From Acidimicrobiia bacterium (lineage in GTDB: Bacteria; Acidobacteriota; Terriglobia; Bryobacterales; Bryobacteraceae), in assembly GCA_016871315.1 (NCBI GenBank), contig VFZE01000013.1:1-64000 (forward strand): a DNA stretch of 64,000 nucleotides, given 5' to 3'. The position numbers were made by a program, and so were the translations under genes. Every line of letters starts with the position of its first letter. The stretch's first letter is position 1. The notes beneath the pieces were generated by a model. It was not told the origin of the DNA, did no database searches, and saw only the letters and a list, made by a program, of their open reading frames with translations. Below are positions 1 through 8,211 of the stretch, piece after piece.

Positions 1-64
1 TGTGACCGGCAATTCGCTTGCGGGCAAACTCGCATACCCGGCTCGAGTGCGGCATAATCTACGC

Positions 65-688
65 ATGAAGAAAAACATGATTGCTGGTTTGGTAGCGGCG
101 CTTGTGATCGCGGGCGGATGCGGCAAGAAGGATTCATCGAAGATTGAGGAGGGCGAGCAGGTTTCCAGCAACCCGATCGGGCTGGCGAGGCAGATCGCCA
201 AGGCGGGGGAGGATCTGGAGAAGATTCAAAAAGAACTGGAGAATATGAAGCCGGTGGAGCCGGTGCACTTCTCCGAGTTGATCAAGTTTCTGCCGGAGCC
301 GGCTACGGGATGGGAGGCGCAGGCGGCCAAGGGGTCCAGCAACAAGATGGGGGAGTGGAGCTTCACGCAAGTGGAGCGGGACTATTCGCAAGGGGAGAAA
401 CGGATTGAGATCCAGATTCTCGACTGGGCCTATCATCAGCAGCTGTACGCGGCGTTTTTCGTATCGGCGGCCTTTTCGCAGGAGACGACGGAGGGGTACA
501 ACAAGGGCATCAAGATTGGAGAAGACCCGGGCCGCGAGGAGTATACGACGGCATCGAAGGACGGAACGCTGTCGATGCTGGTGGGCAAGCGGTTCTTCGT
601 GACGGTGAAGGGGAACAACATCGAGCCTGGGGAGCTGCGGGAGTGGTGGGATCGCGTGGACAGCAAGGGGCTGCGCGGGAAAGTATAG
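65..688 (+). CDS. Putative lipoprotein of unknown function
   Basis: The frame is open from the window edge, but the ATG at 65 gives a clean lipoprotein start: Met-Lys-Lys, a hydrophobic stretch, and a lipobox ending Ala-Gly-Gly-Cys with the acylated Cys near residue 19. I therefore take 65 as the start rather than the upstream frame extension. After the Cys there is a charged, coiled-coil-prone segment (residues ~45-65, rich in Glu/Lys/Ile/Leu). A mixed globular region of about 140 residues follows, with no motif I recognise. The product should be anchored in a membrane facing the periplasm. It is followed after 9 bp by a small HEAT-like ORF, so the two may be co-transcribed. Function unknown; confidence is in the gene, not in a role. 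Confidence 0.75.
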   Translation: MKKNMIAGLVAALVIAGGCGKKDSSKIEEGEQVSSNPIGLARQIAKAGEDLEKIQKELENMKPVEPVHFSELIKFLPEPATGWEAQAAKGSSNKMGEWSFTQVERDYSQGEKRIEIQILDWAYHQQLYAAFFVSAAFSQETTEGYNKGIKIGEDPGREEYTTASKDGTLSMLVGKRFFVTVKGNNIEPGELREWWDRVDSKGLRGKV

Positions 689-697
689 AGCGATGGC

Positions 698-976
698 GTG
701 CCGCGGTTGAAGACGGAGGAGGCGCTGGGGCGGCTGGGGTCGCCTGAATTGGGTGCGGAGGAGCTTGGGCGGCTGTTGGGGCATCATTTTCTGGAGGCGG
801 CGAGTGATGGCGTGGTGATGGAGGCGATGGTGGCGCTGGGCGCGTCGCGGGCAGAGGGAGCGCTGGAGTTGCTGGAGAAGCATTGGAAGCGATGCAGGAA
901 TGATGAAGTGCGGCGGGCGTGCCTGATGGCGATCGGGCTGACACGGCAGGAGCGGGCGCTGGTCGCGGCGGGTTGA
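698..976 (+). CDS. Small HEAT-repeat-like protein or fragment
   Basis: This 92-residue frame starts with GTG 9 bp after the lipoprotein stop. It is made of two or three helical repeats with the Leu/Ala/Val spacing of HEAT-type repeats, for example around 'LGRLGSPELGAEELGRLL' and a second helix pair ending 'CLMAIGL'. It is short for a functional HEAT protein. A similar HEAT-like segment sits fused in the remnant region on the opposite strand at 1669-1760, so this may be a leftover of a longer repeat protein. No ATG lies nearby in frame. No catalytic residues are visible; a protein-protein contact role is all that can be guessed. Confidence 0.45.
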   Translation: MPRLKTEEALGRLGSPELGAEELGRLLGHHFLEAASDGVVMEAMVALGASRAEGALELLEKHWKRCRNDEVRRACLMAIGLTRQERALVAAG

Positions 977-1051
977 GTTTCTACCGTGGCTGGCTTAACG
1001 CCACTTAGATACCGTATTGCGTTAAACGCAAGATGGAAGTAGCATTGAAGC

Positions 1052-1444
1052 ATGATCCGGTCGTTTCGTGACCGGGAGACCGAAAAGGTCTTCCGGCGCG
1101 AATTCAGCCGCAAATTGCAGAGTGTTGCCGCCGTGGCAAAGCGGAAGCTCGATCGAGTACGCGCGGCGGCTGCACTGGCCGATCTCGGGGCGGCGCCCGG
1201 AAACCGGCTGGAACCGCTTGCTGGCGACCGCAAGGGTCAGCACAACATTCGGGTGAATGACCAATGGCGTATCTGCTTCCGGTGGACCGGCACGGATGCG
1301 TCCGATGTGGAGATCGTGGACTACCATGAGCGAGTGAAAGATGGCATCAAAGAAAAAGATAATGGCTCCGGTGCATCCCGGCGAGACGCTGCGGGAGGAG
1401 TTCCTGAAACCGCTGGGAATTACCGCCAACCGGCTGGCGATTGA
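1052..1444 (+). CDS. higB: HigB-type toxin (type II toxin-antitoxin), with extended C-terminus
   Basis: The first ~92 residues match the HigB/RelE-superfamily plasmid-maintenance killer family: N-terminal 'MIRSFRD', a helical Arg/Lys-rich segment, 'LEPLAGDRKGQHNIRVNDQWRI' split by the usual spacing, and the end motif 'VEIVDYH'. Family members are ribosome-dependent mRNA endonucleases that normally stop at or just after that DYH motif. Here the frame runs on for about 38 more residues of low-complexity polar sequence and overlaps the antitoxin gene by 104 bp. The ATG at 1052 is the only start that keeps the full family N-terminus. It is paired with higA directly downstream, toxin first, as usual for higBA. 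Confidence 0.85.
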   Translation: MIRSFRDRETEKVFRREFSRKLQSVAAVAKRKLDRVRAAAALADLGAAPGNRLEPLAGDRKGQHNIRVNDQWRICFRWTGTDASDVEIVDYHERVKDGIKEKDNGSGASRRDAAGGVPETAGNYRQPAGD

Positions 1445-1649
1445 ATTGCGGGTTCCGGTGACGCGCGTCAACGACATTGTGCGCGGGAAACGTTCGATCA
1501 GCGCGGATACGGCGTTGCGTCTGGGGAAGTATTTCGGGACGACGCCGCAGTTCTGGATGAATCTGCAGTCGAACCATGATTTGGAACTAGCGCAGGATGC
1601 CCGAGGGGAAGAGATCGAGGACCGGATCAGACCGCACCGTGCGGCGTGA
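1341..1649 (+). CDS. higA: HigA-type antitoxin, XRE-family DNA-binding protein
   Basis: The 102-residue product has the HigA signature: 'PVHPGETLREEFLKPLGIT' at the N-terminus, a helix-turn-helix of the Cro/C1 (XRE) type at residues ~25-80, and the family end block 'LGKYFGTTPQFWMNLQ'. HigA binds and neutralises HigB and usually represses the higBA promoter. The gene begins 104 bp inside the toxin frame, a larger overlap than the few bases usual in this arrangement. The ATG at 1341 directly precedes a Lys-rich leader; a later start (Met-Ala-Pro) is possible. The assignment is strong from motif order and context. Confidence 0.9.
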   Translation: MASKKKIMAPVHPGETLREEFLKPLGITANRLAIELRVPVTRVNDIVRGKRSISADTALRLGKYFGTTPQFWMNLQSNHDLELAQDARGEEIEDRIRPHRAA

Positions 1650-1668
1650 ATCAGAGAACAGTGGGTCG

Positions 1669-2730
1669 TCATTGCGAACGGAGCGTGGAGAGGGCGCGGC
1701 GGGCGTTGTCGCGGACGCGTGGGGAGGGGTCGTTGAGCAGAGGTTCGATGTGAGGGAGGGTGGTTCGGAGCGGAGAGAGATAGAAGGATTGATGCGGACG
1801 GCGCGGAGGGCGGGCGTCGGCGGCGAGACCGACGATGCGGTGTGGCACGCCGCGCTCGAATGTTTCGCCTACCGGGCTGCGGCCGTGGAAATGGAGGCGG
1901 GCGAAGGTCTGGTTGACGATAGCGGCGTCGGGGTCGACGTCGTGCGGGGAGAAGTCGCGGCCGTCGAGCAGCGGAATGCGCATTGTGCCGAGCCAGCCGG
2001 GGGAGGCGGCGAGGAAGTAGGGTTCGACTTGCGCGCGGCGGCCGTTGACGCGGATGGGATACACGGTGGCGTTGCCGGTCATCAGCGACCACCCGCTGAT
2101 GCCGGCCGATTCGACGCCGGGTAGGGCGCGGATGTGGGTGGCGAGCTGTTCCCAGTGCGGGATGGGCTGATCGGCGTTGGAGACGATTTCGACAGCGAGC
2201 AGGCCGCGGTGATCGAAGCCGGGCGACTGGCTGGTGATGCGGTCAAAGCTTGACAGGAAGAGGCCGGCGAAGAAGTAGACGAGGAAGCAGAAGGCGACCT
2301 GGGCGGCGACGAGCGTGCTCATGAGATTGGCGGCGTTCATGGCGGCGATCAGGAGAACGAGCGCGACCAGAGCGCCGAGGATGGTGAGGGCGTGCCGGTA
2401 TTTTTTCTGGAGGCCTGAGACGCCGGCGGCGGCGGGTTCCAGCGAGAGCGCAGTTTTGATGTAGGCGTCGAGTTCGTCCTTGGGCGTTTCGCCGCCGAAT
2501 TGCAGAGCGCGCTCGCGGCGCCAGGCGGTGAAGGAGGCTTGGAGCTTATCGCGGAGGATCTCCGGGCTTGAGTTGGGGTGGAGCCGGACCCACGCGCGGA
2601 ACCAAGCCCAGTTGGGATTGTCGAAGGCGCGGACGTTCATCGCGGTGGGGGTGAAGATTCCGGTGAGCGCACCGGGTTCAGTGCCGGTGAAGGCTGGCTC
2701 GACTACGCCGATGATGTGGATGGGACGTCG
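1669..2730 (-). pseudogene. Remnant of an ADOP/MacB-like ABC transporter permease
   Basis: On the minus strand, from about 2727 downward, the sequence reads as a piece of the periplasmic MacB core domain ('IIGVVEPAFTGTE' then 'NPNWAWFRAWVRLHP'). It then enters a transmembrane segment ending 'MNAANLMSTLVAAQ' and jumps straight into the second half of the protein (a TM helix 'VAFCFLVYFFAGLFLSSF', then 'GFDHRGLLAVEI' and a second core domain ending 'HRIVGLAADARP'). The family (acidobacterial duplicated orphan permeases) is usually ~800 residues; here the N-terminus and a central block are gone. The end is fused to a HEAT-like tail. The reading frame continues upstream of 2727 only as nonsense, where a plus-strand TonB-receptor fragment begins. 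Almost certainly non-functional. Confidence 0.7.
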
Positions 2731-2901
2731 GGAGACCGGCCGCACCTCATGGATCCAAGGGTGTTGGGAAGGGCGATTGATCATCCGGACACATCGCAGG
2801 CGCGGCTGCCGGTATCGGCGTTCGCGATGATCGGGCCTGGGGAGGAGCTGGGGTCGCTGGGGCGGAACACGTTCCGGTTCACGCTGGTGCTGGGGTTTTA
2901 G
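2728..2901 (+). pseudogene. C-terminal remnant of an Oar-like TonB-dependent receptor
   Basis: Read on the plus strand, this stretch encodes 'DPRVLGRAIDHPDTSQ', then a segment ending 'GSLGRNTFR', directly joined to 'FTLVLGF' and a TAG stop at 2899-2901. The Gly-x-Leu-Gly-Arg-Asn-(T/V)-(F/L)-Arg block and the aromatic final strand are typical of the last part of acidobacterial Oar-like receptors. In intact receptors these blocks lie well over 50 residues apart, so the middle appears deleted. The fragment abuts the minus-strand permease remnant at about 2727, with no gene left upstream of it. No start codon or plug domain is present. I infer the family from motif memory; an alignment would settle it. 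Confidence 0.5.
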
Positions 2902-3455
2902 GAGGTGGCAAAGTAGCCGGAGCGGGCGGTGACGGTGAGGCGGTTGCGTTTCGAAGTGAGGCGTATGCGGCGGCGGCGCGATAAGCGTCCTCGTCGTAGA
3001 AGCGGATGGGGTAGACGAGGCTGTCGGCGCGGTGGGCGGCCTTGACGGAAGAATCGAGGGAGACCTTGGAACCCATGTCGATGCCATCGGAGATGAGGAT
3101 GAGGGCTTTGCGGCCGGTTTGTTTCATCATCATTTCTTCGCTCGAGAGAAGCAGTGCGTCGTAGAGGGCGGTGCCTGCGACGCGGCCGCCCAGCGACGGA
3201 CCGCCCGGACGGCGACGGCTCATGACGCGAACCGGAGCGGGGGTTTCCAGAAGCTCGCGGGCTGATTCCAGTTCGCGGCGCGAGGAGGTGATGTCCTGGA
3301 GTAGTTCGACTTCGCGGTCGAACTTGATGAGGAAGGCGGCCCTTGGGGTCGCGCACAGTGGCGAGGATGCTGACGACGCTGACGTCGGCGGTGAAGTCGG
3401 GCTGCTGGGCATGGAGGGCGGCGAGGGTGGCGGTGAGGAATGCGCGCCTGTCCAT
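2898..3455 (-). pseudogene. VWFA-related secreted protein (TIGR03436-like), internally deleted
   Basis: From the ATG at 3455 (minus strand) the frame gives a signal-like start 'MDRRAFLTATLAALHAQQ' and the family opening 'DVSVVSILATVRDPKG'. It then loses about 50 residues and changes frame. The von Willebrand A-like core resumes ('AFLIKFDREVELLQDITSS', then 'KALILISDGIDMGSKVSL', 'VYPIRFYDEDAYR'). A second loss and shift back to the first frame leads to the family's usual last residues 'IRLTSKRNRLTVTARSGYF' and TAA at 2898-2900. So the start and the natural end are both still present while two central blocks are missing. The acidic SDGID motif remains, but no single frame encodes the whole. Dead gene. 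Confidence 0.7.
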
Positions 3456-3498
3456 GAATGGTTAAAGGCGAGGCGGAGGTGGGAGGTTTCGGGGTTTA

Positions 3499-3865
3499 TC
3501 ACGGACGCGGGTCTTCCTCGACCGAAAGGACCGGCATGGAGGTCGCGAATACCGTGTCGATGGGGGTATCGGAGGTAAGCTTTTCGATGGTGTGCTCCAT
3601 GGAGCAGGTGGCGAACTGGTTACGGGGTGGGTGATAGAGAGCGAGGCAGCCGGGTCCGATCAAATGGGAAACGATGCGGGCGAGCAGGCGATAGTTGTCC
3701 GGCGTGGCCTGTTCCTGTTGGACGATATCGACGGAAAGCCAGGCCGTGTGCTCGCGAACGGCCTTGGCGAGGCGGAGATCCGGCGCCGGCGATGAAAGCA
3801 ATGAAGTGGGGAGAGGCGCCGACGACGATGTCTGGAGGATCCATTTCGCGGCTGGCGGCATTCAT
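3499..3865 (-). pseudogene. Remnant of a DUF2314/DUF4261-like protein
   Basis: On the minus strand a possible start at 3865 gives 'MNAASREMDPPDIVVGASPH' and 'FIAFIAG'. After a frame change the sequence continues as 'DLRLAKAVREHTAWLSVDIV' and 'LLARIVSHLIGPGCLALYHP', which resembles the conserved core of DUF2314/DUF4261-type proteins of Planctomycetes and Acidobacteria. In the family as I recall it, some 25 residues lie between the two blocks, so a deletion with frameshift is inferred. The C-terminus also stops early at 3499. No function is known for the family. The identification is by memory of motif order and is tentative. Confidence 0.45.
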
Positions 3866-3925
3866 CGAGTGTATCCCGGTTACTGCCATGGGCCGAGGGA
3901 TATCGGTGATAAGCTCAATGGGCAT

Positions 3926-5545
3926 ATGAGGCTGATCGCGTTTTTTCTGATTGCATCTTTCGGCGCCGCGCAGACGCGGGATGAAGTACTGGCGGCGATG
4001 AAGAAGGCGGCGCAGTTTTACCGGGAGAAGGCGTCAAAGGAAGGCGGGTATCACTTCGCCTATGCGCATGACTTGAGCTATGGGCGGAGTGAGAGCGCCG
4101 AAGGACCGACACAGGTGGAGGTGCAGAGGGAGGGCACGCCTCGTGTGGGGATGGCTTATCTGGAGGCATACGCGGCGACGGGGGAGCGAGTGTTTCTGGA
4201 TTACGCGGGCGCGGCGGGGATGGCGTACGTGAAGGGGCAGATGTGTTCGGGCGGGTGGGATTACCTGATCGAGTTTGATGCAGAGAAGCGGAAGCGGTAT
4301 GCGTACCGCGCGGACGGCAATTGCGGCGGGCGCGGGGTGACGAATCTGGATGACAATGTGACGCAATCGGGCGTGCGTTTTCTGATGCGGCTGGACACGG
4401 CGCTGGAGTTCAAGGATGCGGCGATACACGGCGCGGTGAAGTTTGCGCTGGAGAGTTTGCTGAAGGCGCAGTACCCGATCGGCGCGTGGCCGCAGCGGTT
4501 CAGCCAGATTCCGGATCACGCGAAGTATCCGGTGAAGAAGGCGTCGTATCCGGAGAGCTGGCCGCGGCAGTGGCCGGGGGAGAACTACCAGACGCACTAC
4601 ACGTTCAACGACAACACGATTGCGGATGCGATTGACATGATGCTGGAGGCGGCGCGGATTTATAAGGAGCCGAAGTATCTGGCGTCGGCCGAAAGGGGCG
4701 GGCAGTTCATCTTGCTGGCACAGATGCCTGATCCGCAGCCGGCCTGGGCGCAGCAGTACGACTTGAACATGCATCCGGCGTGGGCGCGCGTGTTTGAGCC
4801 GCCGTCGGTGACCGGAGGCGAGTCGCAGGGGATCATGCGGATGCTGTTTGTGCTGTACCGGGAGACGGGGAACAGGAAGTACCTGGAGCCGGTCCCGCGG
4901 GCGCTCGAGTATTTAAAGAAGAGTATCCTGCCACCGCAGGAGAAGCCGTCGGAGGCGCGGCGGCGGATTCGGGGTCCGGCGCTGGCGAGGTTTTATGAGC
5001 TGAGGACGAACCGTCCGCTGTACATCACCAAGGGGACGCAGGTTCGGGCACAGGGACTGGGGTCGGGGAGGCCGGATGGGTATGAGCTGAGTTACACGGA
5101 TGAGTCGGTGATCACACATTACGGGGTGGTGACGAGCGGCGCGGATTTGGAGGCGATTGAGGCGGATTACAAGAGGTTGGCGGCGGCCGATCCGGCGACG
5201 TTGCAGCGGCCGGATGTGCTGCACGGGTTGTCGCCATGGAGCGAGCGGGAGCGGCGGCGGCGGAATGATCTTGGTTCGGAGGTGAAGACGATACTGGCTG
5301 CGATGGATGAGCGGGGGGCGTGGACAGAGGAGGGTGTGATCGGAAAGGCGGACCTGGTGGCTTCGGTGTTCACGCCGGGGCCGATGGTGGTGACGGTGAA
5401 CGGGCGGAAGATCGTGGATTTGAAGGAGAACGACACGATCGCGATTTACCGTGGCGCGCAGCCGCCGCGGGAGCGGATGATACGCTCATCGCGGTTCGCG
5501 GAGAATCTGGAGACGCTGGCGGAGTATGTGGCGGGGCTGAGGTAG
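3926..5545 (+). CDS. Secreted pectate lyase, polysaccharide lyase family 10-like
   Basis: The 539-residue product begins at the ATG at 3926, which gives a standard signal peptide (Met-Arg-Leu, hydrophobic core, cleavage near 'FGAAQT'). The open frame upstream of 3926 lies over the DUF-fragment remnant and is not coding. The body is an alpha/alpha-toroid rich in Trp and Tyr with the features of pectic acid lyase (PelA, PL10): 'CSGGWDYLIEFD', 'NLDDNVTQSGVRFL', 'GAWPQRF', 'HYTFNDNTIADAIDMM'. Family members cleave polygalacturonate by beta-elimination, needing Ca2+ and a catalytic Asp/Arg pair. Export implies degradation of plant-derived pectin outside the inner membrane. It stands alone and converges with the amidohydrolase downstream. 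Confidence 0.85.
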   Translation: MRLIAFFLIASFGAAQTRDEVLAAMKKAAQFYREKASKEGGYHFAYAHDLSYGRSESAEGPTQVEVQREGTPRVGMAYLEAYAATGERVFLDYAGAAGMAYVKGQMCSGGWDYLIEFDAEKRKRYAYRADGNCGGRGVTNLDDNVTQSGVRFLMRLDTALEFKDAAIHGAVKFALESLLKAQYPIGAWPQRFSQIPDHAKYPVKKASYPESWPRQWPGENYQTHYTFNDNTIADAIDMMLEAARIYKEPKYLASAERGGQFILLAQMPDPQPAWAQQYDLNMHPAWARVFEPPSVTGGESQGIMRMLFVLYRETGNRKYLEPVPRALEYLKKSILPPQEKPSEARRRIRGPALARFYELRTNRPLYITKGTQVRAQGLGSGRPDGYELSYTDESVITHYGVVTSGADLEAIEADYKRLAAADPATLQRPDVLHGLSPWSERERRRRNDLGSEVKTILAAMDERGAWTEEGVIGKADLVASVFTPGPMVVTVNGRKIVDLKENDTIAIYRGAQPPRERMIRSSRFAENLETLAEYVAGLR

Positions 5546-5609
5546 GGTGGTCTTTCGCTGGGTATGATTCCTACTTCCATCGGGCCGGACACCGAGGTGG
5601 AGTTCCAGA

Positions 5610-5629
5610 TTGTGGAAACAGATCCACAA
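5610..5629. terminator. Hairpin between convergent genes
   Basis: TTGTGGA (5610-5616) and TCCACAA (5623-5629) form a perfect 7-bp stem with a 6-base loop. The hairpin lies between the convergent pectate lyase and amidohydrolase genes, one base beyond the amidohydrolase stop. There is no clear T tract on either strand, so it may act as a weak or Rho-assisted bidirectional terminator or as an mRNA 3'-end stabiliser. Confidence 0.35.
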
Positions 5630-5630
5630 C

Positions 5631-6536
5631 TTATGTCCACCCAAAAAGACGGGCGGCGTTTTGGCCGCGGATGAGGGCGCGGTCCTGAGGTGAGACGAAG
5701 GAGAAATGGCGGTCGAACATATCGGTGGCTTTGCGGTGCGCCTCCATGTTGTGGCCGAGGCCGCCCCAGAGGATGCGATTGGCTCCGAAGGCTTGGAAGG
5801 CGCGGCGGACAAGGGGTTGGGCGTCGGCGTGCGGGTGCTCTTGCTTGGAAGAGTAGCCGACGCCGGAGTATTTGAAGTAGACACGCGGGTAATCGGCGAG
5901 CTTGAGAATTTGGTCGAAGTCGGCGGGCTGGCCCATGCCGGCGCGGCCCATGTGGTCGAGGATAACGGGGGTGTCTCGGAACTGGGCGGCGAGTTTGCCG
6001 ATGGCGGGGGCGTGGTGGGGAAGGAAGTGCATCTGAACGACGAGGCCAAGCGATGCGGTGGCGGCCCAGGTGTCGCGGAGCTGCGGCGAGGCGAGGTCGC
6101 GGTTCTTGATAGGGCCGGCGGTGAGAGGAGCTTCGCCGGGAGGGTTCATGGCGTGGATGCGGAGCCCGACAATGCGGCCCGGGAGTTTCTTGACGAGGGC
6201 GCGCATGCGCTGTGGGGTGCGGGGATCGGTGGGGTCGTAGAGGCAGGTGCCTTTGAACAGGCCGGCCGGTTTTTCGTTTTGGAAGCAGTGTTCAAGATAA
6301 GAGTGGTCGTCCTGGTAGGGTTCCGGGTGAACGATGATGGCATGGTGGATGGGGGCTTGTGCGGCGAAGGCGAGATACTCGGCGAGCGGGGCGGGTTCGG
6401 GCTTGTAGGTGCCGTTGGAATGGTAGGGGAATTTGGAGGGTTCAAACAAGTGGATGTGAGTATCGATGGTAAGAGCGCGTGGCTGCGCGAGAAACGGAGC
6501 GGGCAGGAAGGCAAGAGCGTGGCGGCGAGTGAGCAT
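5631..6536 (-). CDS. Secreted amidohydrolase family 2 (TIM-barrel metal hydrolase)
   Basis: I start this gene at the ATG at 6536 because it gives a twin-arginine-like leader ('MLTRRHALAFLPAPFLAQ'); the frame further upstream is antisense to the bicupin gene. The metal-binding motif 'DTHIHLF' follows at residues ~25-31. Later come 'GLRIHAMN', 'VVQMHFLPHH', 'VILDHMG' and 'ILWGGLGHN', the usual order of strand-end ligands in the amidohydrolase_2 family (2-pyrone-4,6-dicarboxylate lactonase / ACMSD relatives). About 300 residues, a normal length. The substrate is unknown; neighbours suggest breakdown of plant-derived material. It is divergent from the bicupin gene, with 23 bp between starts. Confidence 0.8.
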   Translation of the reverse strand: MLTRRHALAFLPAPFLAQPRALTIDTHIHLFEPSKFPYHSNGTYKPEPAPLAEYLAFAAQAPIHHAIIVHPEPYQDDHSYLEHCFQNEKPAGLFKGTCLYDPTDPRTPQRMRALVKKLPGRIVGLRIHAMNPPGEAPLTAGPIKNRDLASPQLRDTWAATASLGLVVQMHFLPHHAPAIGKLAAQFRDTPVILDHMGRAGMGQPADFDQILKLADYPRVYFKYSGVGYSSKQEHPHADAQPLVRRAFQAFGANRILWGGLGHNMEAHRKATDMFDRHFSFVSPQDRALIRGQNAARLFGWT

Positions 6537-6559
6537 GGCAAAAGGATACACTTTCTGAC

Positions 6560-7483
6560 ATGAGATGCGGGTGTGTGCTTGCAGTGATGCTGGCGCTGCC
6601 GTGCGCGGCGCAGCGGGTGCTGTGGTTTCCGAAGCCGGTGAAGCCGGCGGTTTACACGGCTCCGATGAAACCGGTGACGCGATTGGAGGAGTTAAGAGCC
6701 AAGCACCGCGGGAAGACGAGCTGGCGCGAGCTGGTGATCGCAGACCGGAACACGAAGGCGTGGGTGGTTTCGGATGCGCCGGGGACAAAAGTGGCGGTGC
6801 ATCTGCATCCGGACGCGCCGGAATGGTGGGTGGTGCAGCAGGGGCGTATCCGGTTTCAGATGGAGGAAGCAGAAGGGAAGATGCAGGTGATCGAGGCACG
6901 AAAGGGATCGTACGTGTTCGCGCCGGAGCGGCATTTGCATGCGCTGGAGGTGGTGGGGGATGAGCCGGCGATCCGGTTCGAGGTGACGCTGGCCGATGCA
7001 AGCTGGGTGTATGAATCGAAGCCGGAGAAGGCAGAGGCGGGGATCGAGTACATACCCGTGAGACTTTCGACGGGACCGAATCCGAGCGATGTGCCGGCGG
7101 GAGGCAAGCCGGACCGGATTCACGTGAACATCGAGGATCTGGAGGCGGCGCACCGGGGACAGAGTTCCTGGACGGAGCCTGCGATGAGAAAGAACCGTGT
7201 ACGCGGAAATTTTATCTACGGGCACAAGAAGGACAATGCGGCGCGGGGGTCCGGGGAAAGGGGCCACTTCCATGCGGATTTCGCCGAGTTCTGGATTGTG
7301 CTGCGCGGGCAACTGCGGTGGACGATGGAAGGGTTGAGGGAGCCTGTGGTGGCATCGGAGGGGGACATCGTTTATGCAGTGCCGGGAACGTTTCATTTGC
7401 CGGAGTTTTGGGGTGAGGGTCCAAGCTGCCGGCTGACCTCTAGCACCTATCCTGCAGCGAATCATATATACGATGCGCGGTGA
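6560..7483 (+). CDS. Secreted bicupin protein
   Basis: A short signal peptide ('MRCGCVLAVMLALPCAA') is followed by two cupin domains. The first has 'HLHPDAPEWWVVQQGRIRF' and a downstream 'PERHLHALEV'; the second has 'HFHADFAEFWIVLRGQLRW' and 'VPGTFHLPEFWG'. The paired His-x-His and downstream His of each domain form a plausible metal site, as in oxalate decarboxylase-like and germin-like cupins. Reaction unknown. The gene is divergent from the amidohydrolase and may share its control region (6537-6559). 307 residues, complete, with the start at the only Met before the signal peptide. Confidence 0.8.
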   Translation: MRCGCVLAVMLALPCAAQRVLWFPKPVKPAVYTAPMKPVTRLEELRAKHRGKTSWRELVIADRNTKAWVVSDAPGTKVAVHLHPDAPEWWVVQQGRIRFQMEEAEGKMQVIEARKGSYVFAPERHLHALEVVGDEPAIRFEVTLADASWVYESKPEKAEAGIEYIPVRLSTGPNPSDVPAGGKPDRIHVNIEDLEAAHRGQSSWTEPAMRKNRVRGNFIYGHKKDNAARGSGERGHFHADFAEFWIVLRGQLRWTMEGLREPVVASEGDIVYAVPGTFHLPEFWGEGPSCRLTSSTYPAANHIYDAR

Positions 7484-7552
7484 GGGGGAGGCAGAGGGAA
7501 GAAACGGCAAAGAGGCGTTTGGCGTCTATAGAGATGCTGGAAGTGGAGAACC

Positions 7553-8203
7553 ATGGAAAACCCGCCGATAAGGAAAGGGGGGCACATGGAGATCGTCGGC
7601 ACACGCAAATACGTGGAGATCCCGGGGGACTCCAACCATGAGCTGCCGCCGTTGCTGGTGCATGATGGAAAGGACCCGCGGCGGTTGAACCGGGTGATGG
7701 GGATGGCGTCGCAAGTGGTAGAGAAAGAGGACTTAGTTCCTCACACGGAGCTGGACGACGTGATCGCGGCGGCGGAAGTGGAGCGGCGCCGGATGGAGCT
7801 GGCGGTGAACCTTGTGGAAACGTATCTAGGACTGCAACGGCACTGGTACTGGGGGAACGGGATACTGGAATGGATCCGGCAGTGCGAGATCACGTTCGAT
7901 GCGCGGGCGGATTTGAAACGGCTGTTAAAACCGGATGTGTGGCCGCATGCGGGGCGGAGCAGTTTTGTGCAGCTGTTGGAGGATAAGTCAGTGCCGACAG
8001 GCGGCGTGGACATCGAAAAAGCGGTGGGGTTACGGCTGACGTTCCGGCAGTTGCCGCCGCTGGCCTGCTGCACGGATCAGTTTCTGCTGTACCTGAACTC
8101 GTCGCTGGCGAACACGGCGTTTCAGACGTGGGCGGCGCTGAATCCGCAACCGATCTCCTCGCTGCCGCCGGAGCGGTTCGATCTGCAAGTTGTCGTGATG
8201 TAG
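7553..8203 (+). CDS. Hypothetical protein
   Basis: A 216-residue soluble protein with no signal peptide, preceded by GGAG four bases before the ATG at 7553. An internal ATG at 7586 follows a G-rich stretch and is an alternative start. The middle part ('VERRRMELAVNLVETYLGLQRHWYWGNGILEWIRQC') looks helical and Trp-rich; the C-terminal half has no recognisable motif. It sits between the bicupin and a convergent secreted hydrolase, with no operon partner. Coding character is normal for the region. I do not recognise a family. Confidence 0.65.
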   Translation: MENPPIRKGGHMEIVGTRKYVEIPGDSNHELPPLLVHDGKDPRRLNRVMGMASQVVEKEDLVPHTELDDVIAAAEVERRRMELAVNLVETYLGLQRHWYWGNGILEWIRQCEITFDARADLKRLLKPDVWPHAGRSSFVQLLEDKSVPTGGVDIEKAVGLRLTFRQLPPLACCTDQFLLYLNSSLANTAFQTWAALNPQPISSLPPERFDLQVVVM

Positions 8204-8211
8204 GCGGGTGG

